NCBI GenBank assembly: GCA_030645495.1
Contig: JAUSLV010000006.1
Coordinates: 62,001-126,000 of the forward strand
DNA from: Actinomycetota bacterium
GTDB taxonomy: Bacteria > Actinomycetota > Acidimicrobiia > Acidimicrobiales > Ilumatobacteraceae
DNA length: 64,000 nucleotides
Direction of reading: 5' to 3'
The notes under the pieces are model-generated. The model was not told the DNA's origin. It made no database searches and worked only from the letters and a program-made list of their open reading frames with translations. Every line of letters starts with the position of its first letter. Positions within the stretch are counted from its first letter, which is position 1. Made by a program: the position numbers and the translations under genes. Positions 1 through 8,247 of this stretch are shown here, piece by piece.

Positions 1-360
1 CATTGCCACCGAACCGAAGAGCATGAACCAGAAGCCGATTCCTTTGTCCCAGCCGACATCTTGGGTCATGAAGGCCAACATGATCCCTGCGGCAGAGATG
101 CCCCAGGTGGCCTTGAGCTGGGCTGCCGAATAGGTGAGCACCTGCTTGGGCAGATTGGTGCCGGCCAGCTCGGCGATCGTCCACGCCAAGAGCACGATGG
201 CAAGAATCGCCGGAATCGTGGTGACGAAGGCTCCCGTGTCTTGGCTCCAGGCCGAGCGGCCATCGCCGGCGTATTCGTAGAAATTGAAGAAGGAGAACAG
301 GGTGGCGGCGAGGGCGCCCGCGCCGGCCACCAGTTGGGCGACGGTCAACTTCTGTTTCAT
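1..360 (-). CDS. Membrane protein of unknown function (3' end cut by window)
   Basis: The frame opens with ATG at 360 on the minus strand and runs off the window start without a stop, giving 120 residues. A purine-rich AAGGGGA Shine-Dalgarno lies about 7 nt before the ATG, which supports this start. The protein begins MKQKLTVAQLV and has hydrophobic segments at about residues 8-28, 46-63 and 87-120, separated by short polar stretches with Trp and Asp. This looks like a small polytopic inner-membrane protein. I recognise no catalytic motif and assign no function. It is divergent from purH. Confidence 0.6.
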   Translation of the reverse strand, partial: MKQKLTVAQLVAGAGALAATLFSFFNFYEYAGDGRSAWSQDTGAFVTTIPAILAIVLLAWTIAELAGTNLPKQVLTYSAAQLKATWGISAAGIMLAFMTQDVGWDKGIGFWFMLFGSVAM

Positions 361-479
361 GTTGGTCCCCTTTCGACGGAGGGGTCGTGACCACCTCAAT
401 TCGGACGGTACACCCTCCCCGAAGACGGTGCTGCCGTACACGTTGTAAAGGCTCTGACTCGTCGACCCGCCCGTGCACC

Positions 480-485
480 TACATT
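480..485 (+). promoter_or_regulatory. -10 box of purH, leaderless arrangement
   Basis: TACATT ends 6 nt before the purH ATG at 492. A -10 element this close would start transcription at or next to the start codon, so the mRNA is probably leaderless. No Shine-Dalgarno is visible before 492, which agrees. The same geometry recurs at many genes in this window. Confidence 0.5.
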
Positions 486-491
486 CGTGTC

Positions 492-1997
492 ATGCCCACC
501 GCGCTGCTCTCCGTGTACGACAAGACCGGGATCGTCGATCTCGCCCGAGGCCTGGCGGCGGCGGGATGGCGGATCGTCAGTAGCGGTGGCACCGCGAAGG
601 CGATCGCCGAGGCGGGCATCGAGGTCACCGACCTCGCGGATCTCACCGGCCTGCCGGCGATCCTCGACCATCGGGTGGTGACGCTGCACCCGAAGGTGCA
701 CGGTGGCCTGCTGGCCGACCCCACCAAGCCCGAACACCAGGCCGACATGGCCGCGCACGGCATCGAGCCGATCGACCTCGTGGTGGTGAACCTGTACCCG
801 TTCGCCGGCAACCCGAGCATCGAACTGATCGACATCGGTGGTCCGGCGATGGTGCGCGCCGCGGCGAAGAACCACGCGCACGTCGGTGTGGTGGTGAACC
901 CCGTCGACTACGCCACCGTGCTGCAGGAGGTCGCCGACACCGGCAAGTTGTCGTCCGCCACTCACCGCCGGCTGGCTCGCGATGCGTTCGCCGCCATCGC
1001 CGCCTACGACGCGGCGATCGCCAACTGGTTCGACGCACCGTCGGCGGATTCGAAGGACGAACTGCCGATCGGCCTGCACCTGTCGCTCGACCGTGCGCAG
1101 ACGCTGCGCTACGGCGAGAACCCGCACCAACAGGGCGCCCGCTACCGCTTCGCCGGTGCCGCCAGCTGGTGGGACAGCGCCGTGCAGCACCAGGGCAAGG
1201 AGCTCAGCTACCTCAACCTCTACGACACCGAGGCCGCCTGGAAGCTGGTGCAGCGCATCGGCCGCCCGGCATGCGTGATCGTGAAGCACGCCAACCCGTG
1301 CGGTGTGGCCGTTGCCGACACGATCGAGCAGGCGTACACGCTGGCCAATGCGTGCGATCCGGTCAGTGCCTTCGGCGGCATCGTCGCGCTCAACCGCCCG
1401 GTGCCGGCGGCGCTGGCCGAGGCGCTCGCTCCGGTGTTCACCGAGGTGGTGGTGGCACCGTCGTACGCTCCCGAGGCGCTGGAGGTGTTCGCCAAGAAGG
1501 GCAACCTGCGGGTGATGTCGGCCGGCGCGCCCAAGGGCGCGGCGCTCGACATCCGCTCGATCGACGGCGGCCTGCTGGTGCAGCAGGTCGACACCGTGTC
1601 GCCGGATCGTTCCGGCTGGCAGGTCGTCACCGCCGAGCAGCCCACGCCCGAGCAGTGGGGCGACCTCGAGTTCGCGTGGCAGGTGTGCGCGGTGGTCAGC
1701 AGCAACGCGATCGTCTACGCCAAGGACGGCCAGGCGTTCGGCATCGGCGCCGGCCAGCAGAACCGACTCGACAGCGCGCGCATCGCCGCTGATCGGTCAG
1801 CGGGGCGTGCCGCCGGTGGTGTGTGTGCGAGCGACGCGTTCTTCCCGTTCCGCGACGGCCTCGATGCCGCCGCCGCGGCAGGCATCAAGGCCGTCATCCA
1901 GCCGGGTGGCAGCGTGCGCGACGCCGAAGTGATTGCGGCCGCCGACGAGCATGGCATCGCCATGGTGTTCACCGGCGAGCGGCACTTCCGTCACTGA
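492..1997 (+). CDS. purH: Bifunctional AICAR formyltransferase / IMP cyclohydrolase PurH
   Basis: A 501-residue protein of the normal PurH length, catalysing the last two steps of de novo IMP synthesis in the cytoplasm. The N-terminal cyclohydrolase (MGS-like) domain shows SSGGTAKAI and the [12 protein letters not shown] block. The C-terminal transformylase domain carries the catalytic Lys-His pair in VKHANPCG at residues 265-266, then AFGGIVALN and IGAGQQNR. The ATG at 492 is chosen over the longer open frame because [13 protein letters not shown] matches the family N-terminus and a -10 box lies just upstream. Its stop overlaps the convergent membrane-protein gene by 7 nt. Confidence 0.97.
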   Translation: MPTALLSVYDKTGIVDLARGLAAAGWRIVSSGGTAKAIAEAGIEVTDLADLTGLPAILDHRVVTLHPKVHGGLLADPTKPEHQADMAAHGIEPIDLVVVNLYPFAGNPSIELIDIGGPAMVRAAAKNHAHVGVVVNPVDYATVLQEVADTGKLSSATHRRLARDAFAAIAAYDAAIANWFDAPSADSKDELPIGLHLSLDRAQTLRYGENPHQQGARYRFAGAASWWDSAVQHQGKELSYLNLYDTEAAWKLVQRIGRPACVIVKHANPCGVAVADTIEQAYTLANACDPVSAFGGIVALNRPVPAALAEALAPVFTEVVVAPSYAPEALEVFAKKGNLRVMSAGAPKGAALDIRSIDGGLLVQQVDTVSPDRSGWQVVTAEQPTPEQWGDLEFAWQVCAVVSSNAIVYAKDGQAFGIGAGQQNRLDSARIAADRSAGRAAGGVCASDAFFPFRDGLDAAAAAGIKAVIQPGGSVRDAEVIAAADEHGIAMVFTGERHFRH

Positions 1998-3085
1998 TCG
2001 GGTTCTGTCCCGTCCGCGGGTGATGTTGCCACCTGGCTGCGCGTCGCGTTGTCCTGGATGGCAGAGGCCACCAGCGCCGTACCGATGAGGATCAGCGCGG
2101 CGACGATCGCCACGGCCCCGTTGCTCGTGCTGGAGTCGGGCTTCATCTCGGCGGTGATGAACGCGATCAATCCGCCGGCTGCGAGCAACGCACCCCACCA
2201 CGTCGTGGCGCGTCGTGCGCCGTGCGATCCGACGATGCACACCACCACACCCACCAGCGTCACGAACATCGGCGCGGTGGTCTCGCCGAAGTCGGCCACC
2301 TTCAACGCCGTGCCGATCAGCGCCGCCGCCAACCCAGCGGCCACCAGCGCGGTGGCTGGGCCCTTGCGGCCACGGCGATCGAGCCACCAGGTGGCGCCGA
2401 ACAGTGCCAACGCCCCGCCGAGGTAGATCAGGCCTTCGTCGCCGGTCTGATCGGTGAGGTCGGTGGGCAGCAACGAATCGGACGACTCGTCGTAGAAGTC
2501 CTGACACTCGGCGTTGAAACGGTCGTAGTCGCCTTCGTCCATGTAGTTCGAGCAGCGGTCGTAGTGATCGTTGTCGGGACCGCTGAGCGTGCCCAACGCG
2601 GCCACCAACGACAGCGCGGCGATGCCGAGCAGCAGGTTGCGGTGGCGCAGGCCGGGCAGTGCCCAGGCGGCCCCGAACACCGCGACCATCACCAACCCGG
2701 TGACGAACGTGCTGTCGCCGCGGTCCTCGGTGACGGCGACGCTGAACACGGCGCCGCCCACCACGAACGCGCCAACCGCGAGCGCCTGCAGCGCCGCCAC
2801 CTTCACGAACATCCGCAGCGCCCACGCCCCGAGCGCGATGGCCACCCCGGCGCCGATGAACTTGCCGCGGCTCGGGTCGTCGCCCACCACCATGATCAAA
2901 ATGCCCACGGCGAGCACCGCGCCACCGATGCCGGCGAACGCGTCGCGCAAGCTGGGCGCGGGGCGCTCCGTCGCCTCTGGACCCATCCAGTTCAGGATGC
3001 GCTCGCCGCCGTTCGCGGGTGCCGCAGGCTGTGCGTCGCCCGTTGCATCGTCCGGTACTTCGACCTGACCGTCCACCTCAGCCAT
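1991..3085 (-). CDS. Polytopic membrane protein of unknown function
   Basis: A 364-residue protein from ATG at 3085, preceded by a GGGGGGT ribosome site. Residues 1-45 are polar and cytoplasmic-looking. About five hydrophobic helices follow between residues 48 and 168, then an acidic hydrophilic loop at about 170-215 with two cysteines and many Asp/Glu/Tyr, then about five more helices. The 5 + 5 layout around a large acidic loop suggests an internal repeat of a membrane domain, but I see no transporter signature. The C-terminus is polar. It is convergent with purH (7-nt overlap) and divergent from metF. Function unknown. Confidence 0.75.
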   Translation of the reverse strand: MAEVDGQVEVPDDATGDAQPAAPANGGERILNWMGPEATERPAPSLRDAFAGIGGAVLAVGILIMVVGDDPSRGKFIGAGVAIALGAWALRMFVKVAALQALAVGAFVVGGAVFSVAVTEDRGDSTFVTGLVMVAVFGAAWALPGLRHRNLLLGIAALSLVAALGTLSGPDNDHYDRCSNYMDEGDYDRFNAECQDFYDESSDSLLPTDLTDQTGDEGLIYLGGALALFGATWWLDRRGRKGPATALVAAGLAAALIGTALKVADFGETTAPMFVTLVGVVVCIVGSHGARRATTWWGALLAAGGLIAFITAEMKPDSSTSNGAVAIVAALILIGTALVASAIQDNATRSQVATSPADGTEPDQ

Positions 3086-3154
3086 CGTGACCCCCCATTG
3101 AATTTCGTACAGACTGGCACGTGTTCGGGCTGTGTTCGCGCAATGCTGTAGCAA

Positions 3155-4015
3155 GTGGCACGCATCTCCGATCTCCTCGCCGGCGGGCGCACCTATTCGT
3201 TCGAGTTCTTCCCGCCCAAGCACGAGGCCGGGTGGCTCAGCCTGGGGCGCACGATCTCCGAACTCGAGCACCTGCGGCCCGACTTCGTCAGCGTCACCTA
3301 CGGCGCAGGTGGCAGCACGCGCACCAAGACCGCCGACCTCGTCAGCTGGGTGCGGCGCCAGACGCCCATCGCCCCGATGGCGCACCTCACGTGCCAGGGC
3401 CACACGCGCGCCGACATCCGCGAGATCCTGATGACCTACAAGGCCGAGAGCGTGGAGAACATCCTCGCGCTGGGCGGCGACCCGCCGGCTCACGGGGCTG
3501 CCCCGATGCCCAGCGACTACCGCTTCAGCGGCGAGTTGGTGGAAGACATCCGCGAATTCGGTGGCTTCTCCATCGGCGTGGCCGCACATCCCGAGTTGCA
3601 CCCGCGGTCCACCGACCGCGCCAGCGACCGGCAGCACCTCGCCGACAAGCTGAAGCGCGCCGACTTCGGCATCACGCAGTTCTTCTTCGACATCGATCAC
3701 TACCTGCAGATGGTCGACGAGCTCGCGGCACTCGGCGCCGATCAGCCGGTGGTGCCGGGCATCATGCCGATCAGCAACCTCGGCCAAGTGACGCGCATGG
3801 CCACGATGAGCGGCGCCGAGGTGCCCGAGTTCGTGATCCGGGCCGTCGGCAAGGCCGGCGACGACATCGACGAGGCCGAGCGCATCGGCGTGGAGCTGGC
3901 CTCCGAGTTGTGCGCCCGCCTGCTGGAAGCCGGTGCCCCCGGCCTGCACTTCTACACGCTCAACCGCAGCTGGGCCGCCACCGAGATCTTCACCAACCTC
4001 GGCCTGCGCCCCTGA
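3155..4015 (+). CDS. metF: Methylenetetrahydrofolate reductase MetF
   Basis: A 286-residue TIM-barrel flavoprotein that reduces 5,10-methylene-THF to 5-methyl-THF for methionine synthesis. Visible family motifs are the N-terminal FEFFPPK with its Glu, VTYGAGGSTR, HLTCQGHTR, ILALGGDPP (FAD and folate binding), and FFFDIDHYL. Start is GTG at 3155; no in-frame ATG fits the family N-terminus MARISDLLAG. The end, FYTLNRSWAATEIF, matches the conserved MetF tail. The length is that of the short bacterial enzyme, with no regulatory domain. A CGGT tandem repeat follows 20 nt after the stop. Confidence 0.93.
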   Translation: MARISDLLAGGRTYSFEFFPPKHEAGWLSLGRTISELEHLRPDFVSVTYGAGGSTRTKTADLVSWVRRQTPIAPMAHLTCQGHTRADIREILMTYKAESVENILALGGDPPAHGAAPMPSDYRFSGELVEDIREFGGFSIGVAAHPELHPRSTDRASDRQHLADKLKRADFGITQFFFDIDHYLQMVDELAALGADQPVVPGIMPISNLGQVTRMATMSGAEVPEFVIRAVGKAGDDIDEAERIGVELASELCARLLEAGAPGLHFYTLNRSWAATEIFTNLGLRP

Positions 4016-4034
4016 CCCACGAAGCGCCGCCAGC

Positions 4035-4060
4035 CGGTCGGTCGGTCGGTCGGTCGGTCG
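4035..4060. repeat. CGGT tetranucleotide tandem repeat, 6.5 copies
   Basis: Six and a half perfect CGGT units lie between the metF stop and a hairpin element. It is intergenic, so slippage would not shift a reading frame. Confidence 0.95.
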
Positions 4061-4072
4061 TGCCAGTTCCTG

Positions 4073-4124
4073 GCTTGTGTCACCTCGCCACGTCCGATTC
4101 CGGTGGGCAGCAGGTGACACAAGC
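4073..4124. repeat. 52-bp inverted-repeat element, copy 1
   Basis: Perfect 13-bp arms GCTTGTGTCACCT and AGGTGACACAAGC at 4073-4085 and 4112-4124 flank a 26-nt interior. A second copy with the same arms and the same interior length is at 4584-4635, and both interiors begin CGCYACGTCCRAT. No T-run follows, so a plain intrinsic terminator is less likely than a dispersed palindromic element or a binding site. Confidence 0.9.
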
Positions 4125-4157
4125 GATCGAGAACGGTGGGCTGCGCGCGACGCCGGC

Positions 4158-4562
4158 TCAGCGCGGGGCTGGGCCGAGACGAATCCACTCGTCCCATGTG
4201 CGCCTATCAGGGTCGCGGTGGTACACGGAACCCGTCAGCCAGAACGGCAGTGTCACCGAGAGCACCGTGCGTGGCACATAGATGTAGGCGTGGCCGGGAT
4301 CAGCCGTAAAGGCACCCGCGGCGAACCCCGCTCCGCCGCATTCGAACCGTGCCGGTGTCGGGCGGAGCGTGAGGATGGGGAGCACCGCCCAGCCGTCGAT
4401 CGGAACGGCGGTGGGATGGCCGCCATCCACGCGGATGACAGGGACCGACCGCCCGTACCACGGTCCGCGCAGTGCGGCCACGGCGATGTCTGTCGGTGGC
4501 ACTTCTGGGCATCGCGCACTCAGCTCGCTCATCCGTCGCTGGAGGTCCACCTTCGCGAGCAT
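4158..4562 (-). CDS. Hypothetical protein bracketed by duplicated hairpins
   Basis: A 134-residue open frame from ATG at 4562. A shorter start at MSEL (4529) is possible. The product is soluble-looking, with a Gly/Ala-rich middle, one Cys in FECGGAG, and a Trp-containing C-terminus; no signal peptide, membrane helix or known motif is seen. The two copies of the 52-bp inverted repeat lie on either side, about 20 nt upstream of its start and 33 nt downstream of its stop. I do not recognise a family, and coding status rests mainly on the intact frame and GC-rich third positions. Confidence 0.5.
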   Translation of the reverse strand: MLAKVDLQRRMSELSARCPEVPPTDIAVAALRGPWYGRSVPVIRVDGGHPTAVPIDGWAVLPILTLRPTPARFECGGAGFAAGAFTADPGHAYIYVPRTVLSVTLPFWLTGSVYHRDPDRRTWDEWIRLGPAPR

Positions 4563-4582
4563 AGGTTCGGCCCCTTCACCCC

Positions 4583-4636
4583 CGCTTGTGTCACCTCGCT
4601 ACGTCCAATGATGGTGATCAAGAGGTGACACAAGCG
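4583..4636. repeat. Inverted-repeat element, copy 2
   Basis: Perfect 14-bp arms at 4583-4596 and 4623-4636 with a 26-nt interior, homologous to the element at 4073-4124. It lies between the start of the minus-strand hypothetical gene and the aldehyde dehydrogenase promoter. Confidence 0.9.
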
Positions 4637-4711
4637 CTGGGCTGCGCGGGGATGCGTGAGCCGGGAGGGGACCCCGGTGCGTCCGCTCGCACGCTGACAC
4701 GGGCGAGGGCC

Positions 4712-4717
4712 TAACCT
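4712..4717 (+). promoter_or_regulatory. -10 box of the aldehyde dehydrogenase gene
   Basis: TAACCT ends 7 nt before the ATG at 4725, and no Shine-Dalgarno is present. This fits a leaderless transcript. Confidence 0.45.
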
Positions 4718-4724
4718 CACGGGC

Positions 4725-6140
4725 ATGCGCGCGTACGAGAACATCTTCATCAACGGCCAGTGGATCGCCTCCGGTGGCACCGACACGCTCCCGGTCACCG
4801 ACAGCACGACCGAAGAGACCATCGCCACGATCCCCGAGGGCACGGCGGCCGATGTCGACAAGGCCGTCGCCGCGGCGAAGGCCGCCTTCCCCGCCTGGAG
4901 CGCCCTGCCCAAGGAAGCCCGCGCCGACTACCTGCTGAAGATCCAGGCCGGGCTCGACGCTCGCACGGAGGAGATCGCCTCCACGATCGCCAAGGAAGTC
5001 GGCATGCCGATCTTCCTCAGCAACCTGATCCAGGCCGGGCTGCCCAAGGCCAACTTCGGCATCGCCGCCGGGCTGCTGGGCAGCTACGAGTTCGAGCAAA
5101 CGGTCGGCAACGCGCTCATCGTGCGCGAGGCCATCGGCGTCGTCGGGTGCATCACCCCCTGGAACTACCCGCTGCACCAGATTGCCCTGAAGGTGGCCCC
5201 GGCCCTCGCCGCCGGCAACACCGTGGTACTGAAGCCCAGCGAGGTCGCCCCGATCAACGCGTTCATCCTCGCCGAGGTGATCAACGAGGTCGGCCTGCCG
5301 GCCGGCGTGTTCAACCTCGTCACCGGCATCGGCCCCGTCGTGGGCGAGGCGATCGCCTCGCATCCCGATGTCGACATGGTCAGTTTCACCGGCAGCACCC
5401 GCGCCGGCAAGCGCGTGGCCGAGGTGGCCAGCCAGACGGTCAAGAAGGTGTCGCTGGAACTCGGTGGCAAGAGCGCCAACGTGATCCTGGCCGACGCCGA
5501 CTTCGAGAAGGCCGTCACCGACGGCGTGGGCAAGTGCCTGCTGAACTCGGGCCAGACCTGCACCGCGCTCACCCGCATGCTGGTGCCCCGCGAGCGCCTG
5601 GCCGAGGCGGCGCAGATCGCCGGCGCGGCAGCGGAAACCTTCACCCCCGGCAACCCGTTCGACGCGGCCACCCGCCTCGGGCCGCTCGTGTCGGCCGCCC
5701 AGCGCGAGCGCGTTCGTGGCTTCATCAACAAGGGTGTCGAAGAGGGCGCCACGTTGGTCACCGGTGGCGCGTCGGCCCCCGAGGGCCTCGACACCGGCTA
5801 CTTCGTGTCGCCCACCGTGTTCAGTGGCGTCACCCGCGACATGACGATCGCCCGCGAAGAAATCTTCGGGCCCGTGCTGTCGATCATGCCGTACGACACC
5901 GAGGCCGAGGCGATCGAGATCGCCAACGACACGGTGTACGGCCTGGCCGGTGGCGTGTGGGGCGAAGCCGACCACGCCAAGGCCGTCGCCCGCCAGATCC
6001 GCGCCGGCCAGGTGGAGGTGAACGGTGGTCCATTCAACATCATGGCCCCGTTCGGTGGCTACAAGCAGAGCGGCCTCGGCCGCGAGGCGGGCACGTTCGG
6101 TCTCGAGGAGTTCCTCGAGGTGAAGGCCCTCCTGCTCTGA
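4725..6140 (+). CDS. NAD(P)-dependent aldehyde dehydrogenase
   Basis: A 471-residue ALDH-superfamily enzyme oxidising an aldehyde to a carboxylate. Visible are the cofactor-fold motif [16 protein letters not shown] with the NAD-ribose Lys, FTGSTRAG, the general-base Glu in LELGGKS and the nucleophilic Cys in NSGQTCTA near residue 279, then EEIFGPVL. The C-terminus ([10 protein letters not shown]) is complete. The substrate cannot be told from sequence. It stands alone between the hairpin element and the acyltransferase pair. It is clearly different from the second ALDH at 62185-63657. Confidence 0.92.
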   Translation: MRAYENIFINGQWIASGGTDTLPVTDSTTEETIATIPEGTAADVDKAVAAAKAAFPAWSALPKEARADYLLKIQAGLDARTEEIASTIAKEVGMPIFLSNLIQAGLPKANFGIAAGLLGSYEFEQTVGNALIVREAIGVVGCITPWNYPLHQIALKVAPALAAGNTVVLKPSEVAPINAFILAEVINEVGLPAGVFNLVTGIGPVVGEAIASHPDVDMVSFTGSTRAGKRVAEVASQTVKKVSLELGGKSANVILADADFEKAVTDGVGKCLLNSGQTCTALTRMLVPRERLAEAAQIAGAAAETFTPGNPFDAATRLGPLVSAAQRERVRGFINKGVEEGATLVTGGASAPEGLDTGYFVSPTVFSGVTRDMTIAREEIFGPVLSIMPYDTEAEAIEIANDTVYGLAGGVWGEADHAKAVARQIRAGQVEVNGGPFNIMAPFGGYKQSGLGREAGTFGLEEFLEVKALLL

Positions 6141-6218
6141 TCGAGCGGCTGGGATGGCGGCGCCGCGGGGAATGATGACCCGCGGCGCACCCACCACTGG
6201 GCGATACTGGTCGTCCGC

Positions 6219-8207
6219 ATGAGCACTCCCTCCGCACGCGTGCCGTACCTGCCCGGGCTGGACGGGTTGAGGGCGCTCGCCGTCGCGGCCGTGATCGCCT
6301 ACCATGCCGACCACTCGTGGCTCACCGGTGGGTTCCTCGGCGTCGAAGTGTTCTTCGTCATCTCCGGGTACCTCATCACGCTGCTGCTGATCGGCGAGCG
6401 GCAGGACACGGGTCGCATCAGGCTGGGTCGCTTCTGGATGCGCCGGGCGCGTCGCCTGTTGCCGGCGCTGTTCTTGATGTTGGCCGCGCTGGCGATCTAC
6501 CTGTCGTTGTTCGACCGCGACGTGATGGGCGCCTACCGGGGCGACTTCCTCGGCGGCATCTTCTACGGCAGCAACTGGTTCCAGATCTGGGTGGGGCAGG
6601 GCTACGCCTCGGCCGAAGGCCTGGCGCCGCTGCGCCACCTCTGGTCGCTCGCTGTGGAGGAGCAGTTCTACCTGGTGTGGCCGATCGTGATGGCGCTCGT
6701 GCTGCGTCGCGGCGGCCCCCGGTTCTTGCGCAAGGCGATCTGGTTCGTCGTCATCGCCGTGGGGCTGACGGCCGCGACGGCAGTGCTGTTCGTCGAGGGC
6801 GACGTCGCTGCGGAGTGCTCGGCCTCGATGCATGGCTACGTCACCGTGTTCGACCGGTGCATCAACATCAACGAGGCGATGTACCTCGGCACGATCCCGC
6901 GCATCAGCGCGCTGCTGCTGGGCTCTGCGTTCGCGATGGTGTGGCGCCCGGATGCGATCATGCGTGGTCGCGCTCGCGGTTGGGGGCGACGGATCGACCT
7001 CGTGGCGCTGCTCGGCCTGGGCGCACTGGGCTTGTTGGTGACCCGACTGTTCCTGGGCGCCGAGGCCGACGACGTGTTGTTCGGGTTGCGCTACGACCCG
7101 TGGCTGTTCCGTGGTGGCTTCCTCGCGGTCGGTGTGGGCACCTTGTTCGCCATCGCCGCCGCGTCGCACCGCAAGTCGTGGGTCGGTCGGCTGCTGGGCA
7201 TCCGCCCGCTGCGGTGGGTGGGCACCCGCAGCTACGGGCTGTACCTGTATCACTGGCCGGTGTTCCAGGTGCTGCGTGAGCCCGGGCTGCCGCTCTCTGC
7301 CATCCGTTTCGCGGTTGCCCTCGCGATCGTGCTGCCGATCACCGAGTTCAGTTACCGGTTCGTGGAAACGCCGATCCGTCACGGGCGACTGGGGGCGTTC
7401 TTGCGTGGCCAGCGCGCCAGATCGCGTGCGGCCGCGAAGGGTCGCCGCCGGATCATCATGGCGACCTCGGTGCTGGCCGTGCTGTCGGGGTACGCAGCTG
7501 TCTCGGTGGCCATCGCCGATGTGCAGTGCGAGGGTCAGCAGTGCGACTTCGCGGCAGGCAACGCGGCGATCGGCGATCAGCCACCGGTCTCGCCGGGCAG
7601 CACCATCGGGCCGACCGCGTCCACCGGTGTGGTGCCCACCACACCCGGCGATGGCAGCACGATCGGCTTCGACACGATCCCCGAACTCGCCACGACCACC
7701 ACCTTCGATCCGCTCGAGTTCGTTCCTACTGTCGCCGCCGGCGAATCGGTGATGCTCGGCGCGGCGCCGCTGCTGACCGAGGTGGGGATCGTCGTCGATG
7801 CCCAGGTCAGCCAGACTGGCCCGGGCCTGGCGGAGGTGCTCGAGCGGATGCGTGCGGAGGGTCGCCTCGGCCGCACGGTGGTGATCCAGATCGGCACGAA
7901 CGGCACTGTGTCGGATGCGTCCTTCGCCCGCATCATGGCGACGGTGCCCGCCGAGCTGACCCCGCGCGTCGTCGTGCTGACCGTCAAAGCACCGCGGGGC
8001 TGGATCGCGGAGAACAACGCGAAGATCAGGGCATTGCCGGCGATGTATCCCCACGTGACGGTGGTGGACTGGGAGGTCGCGGCGAACGAAGTGGCGGGCG
8101 AGTTGAGCGAGAGTGACGGTGGCATTCACCTGGAGACGCCGCTCGCCAAGCAGTTCTACGCGAACCTCATCTTCGATGCCATCGGGAGGCCGGATCTGAA
8201 GGGGTAG
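6219..8207 (+). CDS. OafA-type acyltransferase with C-terminal SGNH-like domain (copy 1)
   Basis: A 662-residue membrane acyltransferase (Acyltransferase_3), probably O-acylating cell-surface glycans or lipids. The N-terminal domain starts [14 protein letters not shown], has the catalytic-type His in AYHADHSW, then [11 protein letters not shown] and [14 protein letters not shown], with about ten hydrophobic helices to residue 375. After another helix comes a Thr/Pro-rich linker (about 440-505) and a domain of about 160 residues with SGNH-like blocks: GESVMLGA (Ser), IQIGTNGT and DGGIHLE (Asp-His). Block I reads GES where GDS is usual. The next gene is a tandem paralogue. Confidence 0.88.
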   Translation: MSTPSARVPYLPGLDGLRALAVAAVIAYHADHSWLTGGFLGVEVFFVISGYLITLLLIGERQDTGRIRLGRFWMRRARRLLPALFLMLAALAIYLSLFDRDVMGAYRGDFLGGIFYGSNWFQIWVGQGYASAEGLAPLRHLWSLAVEEQFYLVWPIVMALVLRRGGPRFLRKAIWFVVIAVGLTAATAVLFVEGDVAAECSASMHGYVTVFDRCININEAMYLGTIPRISALLLGSAFAMVWRPDAIMRGRARGWGRRIDLVALLGLGALGLLVTRLFLGAEADDVLFGLRYDPWLFRGGFLAVGVGTLFAIAAASHRKSWVGRLLGIRPLRWVGTRSYGLYLYHWPVFQVLREPGLPLSAIRFAVALAIVLPITEFSYRFVETPIRHGRLGAFLRGQRARSRAAAKGRRRIIMATSVLAVLSGYAAVSVAIADVQCEGQQCDFAAGNAAIGDQPPVSPGSTIGPTASTGVVPTTPGDGSTIGFDTIPELATTTTFDPLEFVPTVAAGESVMLGAAPLLTEVGIVVDAQVSQTGPGLAEVLERMRAEGRLGRTVVIQIGTNGTVSDASFARIMATVPAELTPRVVVLTVKAPRGWIAENNAKIRALPAMYPHVTVVDWEVAANEVAGELSESDGGIHLETPLAKQFYANLIFDAIGRPDLKG

Positions 8208-8247
8208 AGGCCCCTTCGGCCGCTCCGTCGTCCATACTTGTCGTTCG

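Noticed and set aside
4694-4709. TGACACGGGCGAGG as another operator
   Set aside because: Only the TGACAC half fits; the second half does not match CGTCA, and it precedes an unrelated ALDH gene.
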